A DNA stretch of 38,814 nucleotides from NCBI GenBank assembly GCA_028278645.1, contig JANQDZ010000030.1, forward strand, positions 1-38,814, written 5' to 3'. The position numbers and the translations under genes were made by a program. This document shows positions 15,010 through 23,441 of this stretch, one piece after another. The notes under the pieces were generated by a model, which saw nothing but the letters and a program-made list of their open reading frames with translations, did no database searches and was not told the origin of the DNA. Source of the stretch: Longimicrobiales bacterium. GTDB lineage: Bacteria > Gemmatimonadota > Gemmatimonadetes > Longimicrobiales > Gaopeijiaceae. Position 1 is the first letter of the stretch. Each line of letters starts with the position of its first letter.

Positions 15010-17778
15010 GTGACCAGGTGGCTGATCTTCACTCTTCTCCGGGCATATCCGCCGGCGTTCCGACAGCAGTTCGGAGTGGGTATGCAATATGGGCTAGAGG
15101 AAGAGCACGCGGCAGCTCGTCTCCGAGGCCCGTTCGCTTTGGCCTTCTTTTGGTTGTCCACGACCTTGAGCCTCGTTCCTGATGGCATCCGTGAACGTTC
15201 CGCAGCTAGCCGCCGCAGGCAGGGTCCGCGCGCGGCCCCTTTCAAAGAAGGGACTCAGGATTCGGGAGGGATGGAGATGATCGGAGCGACCTTGCGAGAC
15301 TTTCGGTTCGCGACACGCAGATTGGCTAAGCGGCCTGGATTCTCGTTGGCAGGGATCGCCACGCTCGGGCTCGGGATGGGCGCAACCACCGCGATCTTCG
15401 GCTTACTGCACACGGTGATCCTGCACCCCCTCGATTACTTTGAGCCCGAACGGTTGATATGGATCGCACATGAGAGCAACCAAAGTAGCCTGGGCGTCCC
15501 GACCGGCGCCTACCTAGAATATAAAGAGCGTTCGAATACGGTCACGGACCTGGCGATCTATACTGAAGCCACAACGACAATTCAAATAGCTGGAGAGCCG
15601 CTTGAGGTCGGTGTAATCCGTGCGACGAATAATCTCTTCGACGTCCTCGGTTCGTATCCAGCCAAGGGCCGGACCTTCACTCCTGACGATGCAGTAGAAG
15701 GAGCTACCCCGGTCGCGGTTATTAGTCACGGCTTTTGGCAGCGTGCGCACGGAGGCCGTCCTGACATTGTCGGACGGCCCGTCGTCAGTGGCTCCACCGC
15801 CACCGTTGTCGGCGTGATGCCTGAAACGTTCGCCTTTGTCAGGCCTACTGCCTCCGTCGTCTTTGGGAACACCTTCAAAACACCCGACCTCTTCCTCCCC
15901 ACCCGGATTCGTGAGGACAACGCGCGGGTTGGAAACTTCATGTATCAGGGGATCGGCAGACTGACCAAAGGGGCGACGGTTGGTGGAGCGAACACCGAGC
16001 TTCATCACCTCATGCGAGATGCCGCGGATCGGTACTCGCCTACAGGAGGTGGTCATTCGCGAGAGAGTCTTGACGCCGGACACTACCGCCCTGTAGTCGC
16101 TACCCTCAAAGACGCAGTGGTAGGAGAGATCGGTGAGGTGCTCTGGATCGTGATGGGCACGGTGATGTTCGTACTCCTCATTGCAGCGTCGAATGTTGCT
16201 AGCCTCTTCGTGCTGCGTGCGGAATCGATGCAACAGGAACTCGCCGTCCGCACAGCGCTGGGCGCGTCCCGACGGGCGGTGGCTCGCTGGTTTATTGCCG
16301 AGGGGATTACAGTTTCCTCTCTTGGGGGCCTTCTCGGCATCGGGATCGCGGTATTCGGTACCCGAGCCGTGCTCGCGCTAGCACCTTCGGACCTCCCTCG
16401 CACTGATGGTCTTGTGATGGGTCCCACGGTCTTCGGCTTCGCCCTGGCTCTCTCTCTTTTGATTGGCGTGCTCTTCGGCATCGGACCTGTCCTCCGGTCA
16501 CGTGGCGATCCCGTGTCGTCCGTCGCCCTCCGAAACGCCCGGACCACGAGCGAGGGGGTAGCCCGACGCCGCGGACGTGAAGTTCTGGTGGCTGGCCAGG
16601 TGGCGTTCGCCCTTGTGTTGCTTATCGGCTCGGGACTCCTGGTTCGGACCTACGTAAGCCTTCGTGCCGTCGATCCGGGTTTCGGCGCATCGGACATAAT
16701 CACCTTCAAGCTGGCCCTCGATGGGGATCAGTTCTCAGGCGAGCTGAATCGGGCGCAGTTCATGGTCAACGTTGCCAATCGGGTGGAGCAGCTCCCCGGC
16801 GTTACGATGGCGGGGTTCTCGGCGGACTTGCCGATGGACGGGAACGAACGGGTCGACGCGATCGTCACAGCCGAGGACTTCGAGACCGAACTGGGCGGTG
16901 CCGCGCGGACTCTACGCGTCTTCGCGGGAGCATCATATCTTACGGCACTGGGAGCCGAGATTCTGGAAGGGCGCGACCTTGAGTCGCTGGATTTCGCAGA
17001 CTTCCCTCGGGTCGCGCTCGTGAACGAAACGTTCGCCCGGACCCGGTGGCCCGGGGAGAGCGCCGTAGGCCGCCGGATAGCGCAGCGGAAGGATGGGCTC
17101 ACCCTTGAGGAGGACGTCTGGTACACGGTCGTGGGTGTCGTCGGGGACCTCCGGGAGCGGTCGCTGATCCTTGAACCCGAACCGGTGGTCTATCTGCCCA
17201 CCGTTTTTCTGCCTGGATCCGACTACGCAATGTTCGTGACTGCACAAACGCTGCTCGTGAAGGCATCCGCCCCACAGCCGGACGTCATCCAACAGGTTCG
17301 CGACGAGGTCCGCGCAATTGACCCCGGGATTCTGGTCGATGACATCCGTTCCCTCGACCGCGTTGTCGCCGCATCTATGCAACAGGTGACGTTCGCGATG
17401 GTGCTTGTACTCTTGTCCGCAGGGGTGGCGCTGGCTTTGGGTATCATAGGGATCTATGGCGCTGTAGCGTATACGGTGGGGAGACGCACTAAGGAATTCG
17501 GTGTACGGATCGCTCTCGGAGCGACAGCGGCGGATGTGCGCAATCTGGTACTCCGACAAGGAGGCGCCATAGGGATCATGGGGATCGTACCCGGCCTCGT
17601 CGGTGCCGTGTTGGCCACGCAGGTGCTCAGCTCCCTGCTGTTCGGAGTGTCCACACTTGATGTCTCAACCTATCTATGCGTCGCCGCCTCACTAATGGCC
17701 TTTGTGCTGGCGGCCGGGTGGGTGCCGGCCCACCGGGCAACCCGCGTCGATCCTGTCGCAGCACTGTCTGCGGAGTAG
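15010..17778 (+). CDS. Module C ADOP-type permease
   Basis: A 922-residue ADOP permease, the longest of the seven. The GTG start lies one base after the PadR stop. The N-terminus (residues 1-70) is the third prefix kind, LLRAYPPAFRQQFGVGMQYGLEEE, followed by an amphipathic or membrane-grazing stretch FALAFFWLSTTLSLVPDGIR; modules D, E and G share this plan. First transmembrane helix about 112-140 (LGLGMGATTAIFGL), FtsX helices from about 377 with ELAVRTALGAS, the second half from about 524, and the final FtsX block from about 794 with EFGVRIALGAT. No nucleotide-binding domain is present. Function is inferred only from the family. Confidence 0.93.
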   Translation: MTRWLIFTLLRAYPPAFRQQFGVGMQYGLEEEHAAARLRGPFALAFFWLSTTLSLVPDGIRERSAASRRRQGPRAAPFKEGTQDSGGMEMIGATLRDFRFATRRLAKRPGFSLAGIATLGLGMGATTAIFGLLHTVILHPLDYFEPERLIWIAHESNQSSLGVPTGAYLEYKERSNTVTDLAIYTEATTTIQIAGEPLEVGVIRATNNLFDVLGSYPAKGRTFTPDDAVEGATPVAVISHGFWQRAHGGRPDIVGRPVVSGSTATVVGVMPETFAFVRPTASVVFGNTFKTPDLFLPTRIREDNARVGNFMYQGIGRLTKGATVGGANTELHHLMRDAADRYSPTGGGHSRESLDAGHYRPVVATLKDAVVGEIGEVLWIVMGTVMFVLLIAASNVASLFVLRAESMQQELAVRTALGASRRAVARWFIAEGITVSSLGGLLGIGIAVFGTRAVLALAPSDLPRTDGLVMGPTVFGFALALSLLIGVLFGIGPVLRSRGDPVSSVALRNARTTSEGVARRRGREVLVAGQVAFALVLLIGSGLLVRTYVSLRAVDPGFGASDIITFKLALDGDQFSGELNRAQFMVNVANRVEQLPGVTMAGFSADLPMDGNERVDAIVTAEDFETELGGAARTLRVFAGASYLTALGAEILEGRDLESLDFADFPRVALVNETFARTRWPGESAVGRRIAQRKDGLTLEEDVWYTVVGVVGDLRERSLILEPEPVVYLPTVFLPGSDYAMFVTAQTLLVKASAPQPDVIQQVRDEVRAIDPGILVDDIRSLDRVVAASMQQVTFAMVLVLLSAGVALALGIIGIYGAVAYTVGRRTKEFGVRIALGATAADVRNLVLRQGGAIGIMGIVPGLVGAVLATQVLSSLLFGVSTLDVSTYLCVAASLMAFVLAAGWVPAHRATRVDPVAALSAE

Positions 17779-18063
17779 CCCGCGGCGGATCGAACGCACG
17801 CTCGGGATTCGCGTAGGTGCCAGAGCGGTACGGAGCCAGAACCACGAAAAGTTACATCGAAGTGTGCCCTGTTGGGCCGACCTGCCAGAAGGCCAGGAAT
17901 TGGCCTCCGTTCCCAAAGCAAGGCCACCCGAAGGGTTAGATCTGGACTCGCTTTGGGGACGCCTTCAAACTGGCCAGAATCTACCACTCGGACTGGTCTC
18001 GTTTTCGGGGAGGAGACCAGAGACCAAGACCACAGGAAGGGTTCACCCGATTCTGGACGCCAT
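17779..18063. other. Gap between modules C and D with orphan IS3-like ends
   Basis: TGGACTCGCTTTGGGGAC (17949-17966) matches the sequence just after the two IS3 transposase remnants at about 27160 and 32464. CTGGTCTCGTTTTCGGGGAG (about 17993-18012) matches CTGGACCCGTTTTCGGGGAG at about 21779-21798. These look like solo ends of lost insertion sequences. No gene is supported. Confidence 0.4.
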
Positions 18064-18105
18064 CTATTTAGGTCACTTGACACTGTCATGTGACCTAAAT
18101 AGAAT
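18064..18105 (+). promoter_or_regulatory. Promoter embedded in a 39-bp near-perfect palindrome (module D)
   Basis: Arms CTATTTAGGTCAC (18064-18076) and GTGACCTAAATAG (18090-18102) are exact reverse complements. Between them TGACA-C-TGTCA continues the symmetry, with one T-T mismatch, so 39 bases are symmetric about 18083. The center contains a consensus -35 box TTGACA (18077-18082). A -10 box TAGAAT lies at 18100-18105 after exactly 17 bases. A dimer on this site would cover the whole promoter, a design for tight repression, probably by the PadR encoded 70 bases downstream. Confidence 0.8.
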
Positions 18106-18175
18106 GCCAGAGGTGAAACGAGCACCGCGCACGGTTCAAGCAGCGCACCAAGCCTCCCTCAGGTCTAGACGATCC

Positions 18176-18529
18176 ATGACAGACCCAGTAGCCATGATTC
18201 CGTTGAACCCCCGCGACTACCTCATCCTCTTCTCGCTGGTCGAGGGGGAGCGTCACGGCTACGGAATCGTCAGGGAGGTTGAGGCCGGAAGTGGCGGGGG
18301 CGTACGCCTTGATCCGGCCAACCTCTATCGATCGCTCAAGCGCATGACCTCGGATGGCCTGGTCGAGGAGGCGCCCCATAAGGCGGGAGAGGACGGGGCG
18401 GCGAAACGCCGCAAGTACTACCGCATCACCCGGCTCGGACGGGCGGTGGTGGAATTGGAGGCCCGACGCTTGGCTGAGCTGACGGCGGCGGCTCGAGCCC
18501 TGGAGCTCCTCCCGGGGGAAAGGGTGTGA
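18176..18529 (+). CDS. PadR-family regulator of module D
   Basis: A 117-residue winged-helix repressor. An in-frame ATG at 18104 is ruled out because it lies inside the predicted -10 box, so ATG 18176 (or 18194) must be used, with only a weak ribosome site. The core reads IPLNPRDYLILFSLVEGERHGYGIVREVE, then LDPANLYRSLKRMTSDGLVEEA and KRRKYYRITRLGRAVVEL, matching the class of modules C, E and G. The stop overlaps the permease start (GTGA), coupling translation. The 39-bp palindrome over its own promoter is the most likely operator. Confidence 0.92.
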   Translation: MTDPVAMIPLNPRDYLILFSLVEGERHGYGIVREVEAGSGGGVRLDPANLYRSLKRMTSDGLVEEAPHKAGEDGAAKRRKYYRITRLGRAVVELEARRLAELTAAARALELLPGERV

Positions 18530-21186
18530 GAAGGGTTCCCCTCGCCGTGCGCCTGTATGCGGCAGCCACCTGGCTGTTGCCAGGTGATTTGCGGCGGACT
18601 CACGCGGATGACGCGACACGGCTTTTCGGGGAGCTGTACGCCGACGAACTCCGCCGGCGCGGGTGCTTGGCAGGGTGGCTTTTCTGGACTCGGAGCACTT
18701 GGCTACTGGGCATGTGCACCCTCCGGGCCCTGAGTGAATACGAACGTGGGAATACCAATAGAGGAGGGGGAGGAATGGGCGATCCGTTGCGTGATTTTCG
18801 ATACGGGCTCCGGGCCTTGGTAAAGCGTCCTGCCTTCAGTCTGACGGCGGCGTTGATCCTCGCCACCGGAATCGGGGCCACGACGACCATCTTCAGCGTC
18901 GTCGATACCGTGGTCCTGAGACCGCTTCCCTATCCGGAAGCCGGTCGTCTCGTTCATTTCGACAACGGAGCGCATTCCTTCCCGAGCTTCCGCGCCTGGC
19001 AAGAGATGTCGTCGTTCGAGGCCGTGGCGGCGGTCCGAGACGAACAGGTGCATCTCATTGGAGAGGGAGCGCCCGCCGTCCTGCTGGCCGTATCGGTTTC
19101 ATACGACTTCTTCCGCATGTTCGGCGGCTCACCCCACATCGGCCGCCTTTTCCATTCGGGCGACCATGCCGGCGATCGAAGCGTCGTGGTGCTCGGGCAC
19201 GACTTCTGGATGGGGCGCTTGGGTTCCGATCCGGACGTGATCGGACGCACGCTTTCCCTTGATGGGACGCCGTCCGAGATCGTCGGCGTCCTGGATCGCC
19301 ATTTCCATCCTCCAGAGCTCGATACGGGGAGCCGGGTGGATGTCTGGTTCCCCTTGGGATCCGGGGGACTCGATGCGAATGATCACGGCCGGTACGCGCT
19401 CGGTGTCACGGCCCGCCTGGGGCCTGGAGTCTCCATCGAGATGGCCCAGGCTGAGGTCGACGCTCAGCGTCGTGCCATAGCGGACGAGGCTCCGGAGAAC
19501 TACTACGCACGCGATGGCTCGCTGGAAACCACACCCTTGGTCCCTTTGCGTGAGGCCACCGTCCAGGGAGTACGAGGGACTCTCCTGACCCTCCTTGGAG
19601 CCGTCGGGATCTTGCTTGGCATCGCCTGCGCCAACGTCGGCAACCTGTTTCTCGCCCGTGGCTCGGCCCGTTCTCCCGAGTTGGCCCTCCGCGCAGCCCT
19701 CGGCGCCAGCCGGGTGCAGATCATAAGACAGGTGTTGGCCGAGAGCGTGACCCTCGCGATTGGGGCTGGCGCCGTCGGCGTTGGCGTTGCCTTCGGCGGG
19801 GTAGAGATCTTCTCCCGCCTGAACCCCGGTGGGATCCCTCGTGTGGACTCGGTGGGCGTCGACCTGCGCGTCCTCCTGTTCTCGCTCGTGACGTCTACGC
19901 TCACCGGCGTGTTGCTTGGTGGTTTGCCGGCCTTACGGGCGACACGCCTTGGCCTGACGGGCGCGCTTAACCGGGGGCGAGGGGGAGACACCAGTGACGT
20001 TCGGGGGCGCAGGTTTCGCTCGGGCCTGGTGGTGTCGGAAATCGCCCTGGCCGTCGTGCTCGTGACGGGAGCAGGACTGCTCCTGCGCTCCTTCGTGGCC
20101 CGGGCACAGGTGAATCCGGGATTCGAGGCGGCGAGTCTGGTCATTGTGCCGCTGGCTCTGACTGCTGGGTATGACGAGACCAGCCGACTCCAGTTTGCAG
20201 ATCAGCTTCTTGAGGGGGCGCTCGCGCTCCCGGGTACTCGCGAGGCGGCGGCCGGGTGGACGTCACCCTTCAAATTTACGGGCGGGAGTCGCTGCTGTTG
20301 GCGCACTCTCGTCACCGGAGATCCCGGCCTGGCCGGCGAGGAGGACAGATTTCGCGGCATCACGCACCCGGTAACCGAGGGTTATTTTGCGGCCCTGAAA
20401 GCATCCCTTGTGGAAGGACGTGAGTTCACCCACGACGACGGACGAACAGGTGCCAACGCGGCGATCCTGAACCGGCCCGCAGCCCGGAAGTTGTTCGGGA
20501 CCGAAGAGGTCGTTGGGCGCACGATCGATCACAGGGGTGAACCCCTCGAGATCGTTGGAGTGATCGACGGTGTCTACCACTGGGGGCCGACACAGGGGGT
20601 GGAGGAGGCCGTCTACGTCCCCTACGCCCGATACGGGCCCCGGTCTGGGGACTTCGATCTGATCGTTCGCACAGACGCCGACCTCGAGGTAGCGGCCAGG
20701 AGGCTACGCGAGGTGATCTGGGCTCTTGATCCCGACCTCCCCATCCCCGAGGTCACAACCATGGAACGACGAATGTCCGCGTCATTGGCCACACCCCGGT
20801 TTCTATCCGGGTTGTTGGGTGGCTTCGCCACGGTAGCGCTCCTCCTCGCAGCCGGCGGGATCTACGGCTCGATGCTCTACTCTGTCGGGCAACGCAGACG
20901 GGAGATGGGAATCCGATTGGCCGTGGGCGCAACGGGGTCCGATGTTGTGCGGTTGGTCATGCGGGAAGGTGCCCTCTTGGCAACCATCGGGATTGCGCTC
21001 GGCGGGGCAGCAGCCTTCGCCATGTCAGGGGTCCTGGCGGGACTCTTGTGGGGTGTCCAACCCACCGATCCTCTCACCTTCGGTGCTGTCCCATTCTTGC
21101 TGGGAGGGATCGCGTTGGCCGCGGCCTTCCTACCGGCCTGGCGCGCTGGGCGCACCGACCCAGTTCAGACCCTCAGAGTTGAGTAG
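18526..21186 (+). CDS. Module D ADOP-type permease
   Basis: An 886-residue ADOP permease whose GTG overlaps the PadR stop by four bases (GTGA), with GGGGGAAAGG just upstream. The prefix is of the third kind (LYAAATWLLPGDLRRTHADDATRLFGELYADELRRRG), followed by a partly hydrophobic segment LAGWLFWTRSTWLLGMC. First transmembrane helix about 103-130 (ATGIGATTTIFSVV), MacB-type periplasmic domain, FtsX helices from about 349 with ELALRAALGAS, the second half from about 499, and the final block from about 760 with EMGIRLAVGAT. All expected segments are present and uninterrupted. No ATPase domain is present. Confidence 0.93.
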   Translation: MRRVPLAVRLYAAATWLLPGDLRRTHADDATRLFGELYADELRRRGCLAGWLFWTRSTWLLGMCTLRALSEYERGNTNRGGGGMGDPLRDFRYGLRALVKRPAFSLTAALILATGIGATTTIFSVVDTVVLRPLPYPEAGRLVHFDNGAHSFPSFRAWQEMSSFEAVAAVRDEQVHLIGEGAPAVLLAVSVSYDFFRMFGGSPHIGRLFHSGDHAGDRSVVVLGHDFWMGRLGSDPDVIGRTLSLDGTPSEIVGVLDRHFHPPELDTGSRVDVWFPLGSGGLDANDHGRYALGVTARLGPGVSIEMAQAEVDAQRRAIADEAPENYYARDGSLETTPLVPLREATVQGVRGTLLTLLGAVGILLGIACANVGNLFLARGSARSPELALRAALGASRVQIIRQVLAESVTLAIGAGAVGVGVAFGGVEIFSRLNPGGIPRVDSVGVDLRVLLFSLVTSTLTGVLLGGLPALRATRLGLTGALNRGRGGDTSDVRGRRFRSGLVVSEIALAVVLVTGAGLLLRSFVARAQVNPGFEAASLVIVPLALTAGYDETSRLQFADQLLEGALALPGTREAAAGWTSPFKFTGGSRCCWRTLVTGDPGLAGEEDRFRGITHPVTEGYFAALKASLVEGREFTHDDGRTGANAAILNRPAARKLFGTEEVVGRTIDHRGEPLEIVGVIDGVYHWGPTQGVEEAVYVPYARYGPRSGDFDLIVRTDADLEVAARRLREVIWALDPDLPIPEVTTMERRMSASLATPRFLSGLLGGFATVALLLAAGGIYGSMLYSVGQRRREMGIRLAVGATGSDVVRLVMREGALLATIGIALGGAAAFAMSGVLAGLLWGVQPTDPLTFGAVPFLLGGIALAAAFLPAWRAGRTDPVQTLRVE

Positions 21187-21944
21187 GGCGGAAACCGAGC
21201 ATCAGGTCAATACTGCACTTGTAGAGCCTGGATCCCGCACCAGCTCACCCAACTGGGAATACCAGGAACCTCAACGACGAGGACTCAGCCCGCGTGCTTC
21301 CCGATTAGAACCCGATATCGTCGATGAATCGCTGGCTAGAGCCGGCCGCCCAAGAACGGGTTATAAAGGACAGGTGCGCCGGGCATGGCCCATAACGACA
21401 AAGCATTGCTTCCGAACCCGGGGCACGAGACGGTGTGGATCACCTGCCTCGATTCAGGAGTCGGAAACAATTAGTGTCTCTTTCGGGGATGGTGGAAACC
21501 CCTCGCTTTCAAGGCGAGGGTCGTTCAGTCGGATGTTTTGAGGTGGCATAAAGGGGAGTCCAAGCCGCCACGAGAGAGTCCGCTGGCGCACCCTCCAACG
21601 CCAGGATGACACCTCCGATCCGCAGTCCCGACGAGGGTCCGATACCCTGGCGGGAGTAACCCGTCACCACGGCTTGCCCCTCGACGAAGCGGACTTCATC
21701 ACCGCTACGGCCACCGGCTCCCTGCCTGACCTCCCGGCTTCACAAGGCTGATTGATCCCGCCTCTTCAGGTTAGTCTAGCTGGACCCGTTTTCGGGGAGG
21801 CGACCAATCTTCCCGTCTGGCTTGAAAGTCGAGCCAGTGGGGGCGGACTCCCTCCTTGCCTTGGTGAGGCGGTAGGGGGATACTTCCGTGTAACCTGCGA
21901 ATTCCTGTTTTACTCAATTGTGAACAGCCCCTAGGAGCCGAGAC
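21187..21944. other. 758-base gap after module D
   Basis: No gene is supported. A 7-bp hairpin CCCTCGC ... GCGAGGG with a 7-base loop lies at about 21500-21520. CTGGACCCGTTTTCGGGGAG at about 21779-21798 is an IS3-like end matching one in the gap between modules C and D. The last 40 bases, AT-rich around cctgttttactcaattgtgaa, probably hold the promoter of the lipoprotein gene. Confidence 0.35.
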
Positions 21945-23108
21945 ATGGTCAAGCTAAGTCGGTTCGGAATCGTGGTAGCTGTGGCCGTCGCCGGGTGCAC
22001 GGGCACGCCAGAGGAATGGGGTGGCCGGGTCTTCGTGTCAGATGGGGTTCTACGAGTAGAAAATCCGATCGTCCCGCTGGCTGAACCTGGCGCCGTGGAG
22101 GCGACCCTCCTCTGGAGTTCGACGGGACCGGAGAAAGGCGATTTCTGGGAAGCTCCGAATCGGATCCACGCTTCTGACGACTTCGTCTACGTCGTTGATC
22201 GCCGGGCTTCGAAGATCCATAGGGTCACTCCCAATGGTGAGCTGGAATCGTCGCTGGGAGAGCCGGGAGGTGGCCCCGGGCAGTACCGGAGCATCATCGA
22301 TGCAGTTCCCACCAGTTCCGGGTTGTTTGTGGTCGACCGGAGGAACGCCCGCGTGGAGATTCTGGACTCTACAGGTGGCATCGTTGCCAGCGCACGACTG
22401 GATCAGCCCATCATTCAGGTAGTTCCCGTGGCAGGAGACGCCATCGCGGTGACGGCGGTACCGGGGGGAGAGTCCGGTTGGCAGCGAATCGATGCGTCGG
22501 GTGCCGTGGAGTCCTACACGTTTCCTGGCTTCGTCGATCCGGACACCGTGGGGGTGCCTGATTCCAGGGCCGGTGCCTGGAATGGACGCCCCGTTCGGCT
22601 CCGGTTCACCTCACCGCAGATACAGATCTACTCCAGGGCCGGAGGAGAGCTCGAGAAGGTGATCGATCTTCCCCTCCCGCCGGAAGAAGCTACAGATGAG
22701 GAGATCGAGGCCATGGTCTCCGAGATCACGTCCTTTTTGGCTGAAGACGGGGTATCGAGTGCGGTCATCGAGGACCAAGCCCGCCGAATCCGGTCTCGTC
22801 CCCGAACCAAATACCTCTATCGTGACCTTCAGTTTGATGCCCCATCGGGGTTGATGGCCATCTGGGAGCAGAATCCAGAGGACTTCGGGTCCGGAAACGC
22901 GTCCCTTCACCTTCTCTCCATCGACGGGATCTACCTGGCCTCGCTCGCGTTCGACCGGGCCTGGGCGGACTTCGATCTTCGCCATGGCGTCCTATACGCC
23001 CTTTCCCAGGATCCACTCACGCACCTGGTCACCCTAGAGGCGTTTTCGATCTCGGTCCCGGATGCAGTGATGGAGCGGGCAGCAGAGTTGGCGAATCCGG
23101 GATCGTGA
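21945..23108 (+). CDS. Lipoprotein with 6-bladed beta-propeller (NHL-like) fold
   Basis: A 387-residue exported protein. ATG 21945 follows AGGAG at 7 bases. The N-terminus MVKLSRFGIVVAVAVAGC is a lipoprotein signal with the lipobox AVAGC (Cys18). From about residue 50 the protein shows repeated NHL/propeller-like blades: NRIHASDDFVYVVDRRASKI, then HRVTPNGELESSLGEPGGGPGQY, then DAVPTSSGLFVVDRRNARVE and ILDSTGGIVAS; the later blades are more diverged. Such propellers usually bind proteins, peptides or sugars at the cell surface. It is read toward module E, not co-transcribed with it, and no link to the permeases is shown beyond proximity. Confidence 0.85.
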   Translation: MVKLSRFGIVVAVAVAGCTGTPEEWGGRVFVSDGVLRVENPIVPLAEPGAVEATLLWSSTGPEKGDFWEAPNRIHASDDFVYVVDRRASKIHRVTPNGELESSLGEPGGGPGQYRSIIDAVPTSSGLFVVDRRNARVEILDSTGGIVASARLDQPIIQVVPVAGDAIAVTAVPGGESGWQRIDASGAVESYTFPGFVDPDTVGVPDSRAGAWNGRPVRLRFTSPQIQIYSRAGGELEKVIDLPLPPEEATDEEIEAMVSEITSFLAEDGVSSAVIEDQARRIRSRPRTKYLYRDLQFDAPSGLMAIWEQNPEDFGSGNASLHLLSIDGIYLASLAFDRAWADFDLRHGVLYALSQDPLTHLVTLEAFSISVPDAVMERAAELANPGS

Positions 23109-23441
23109 GCTGAGAGGGGGAGACGGCGAAGTACCAAGGGACCGAGTTGGGTGGCTTCATGGGTGGATCGGGCCGGTCATTGGGCCGGGAAACCCCGGCA
23201 TAATCCGGCATGTTTGCCGGAAAAGTACGGAAGATCGTGGAAGCGACCAGGCAATGCTGGTCAGGGAGGAGGGTTCGTGGATGACCAGCCGAGGGAGTGG
23301 AGAGGCTCCACTCACCTACAGCTGGTGTGTTCCCGAAGCGCGAGAATATGCCATCGATCTGGCCGGCCCCAGCGCCGAGGAGGAGACTGCCCCGGGAGGA
23401 GGGGGAAGCGGACCGGCCAGGGAAAACCGCCAGGCGCTCGT
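23109..23441. other. Convergent gap between the beta-propeller gene and module E
   Basis: A hairpin CCGGCA-TGTT-TGCCGG lies at 23205-23220 but has no T-run on either side. A 54-residue frame from ATG 23281 has the ribosome site GGGAGGAGGG at good spacing but no recognisable protein features, and it runs into the end of the module E permease gene on the other strand. I do not call it a gene. Confidence 0.3.

Noticed and set aside
21488-21540. A tRNA-like element: stem CTCGC/GCGAG with loop TTTCAAG (anticodon TCA, as in selenocysteine tRNA) on the plus strand, or CTTGAAA (as in tRNA-Ser UGA) on the minus strand
   Set aside because: The minus-strand sequence resembles the anticodon and D-arm side of tRNA-Ser, but there is no T-arm with GTTCRA, no acceptor stem and no GG in the D-loop. 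At most it is a tRNA fragment, and more likely a chance hairpin.
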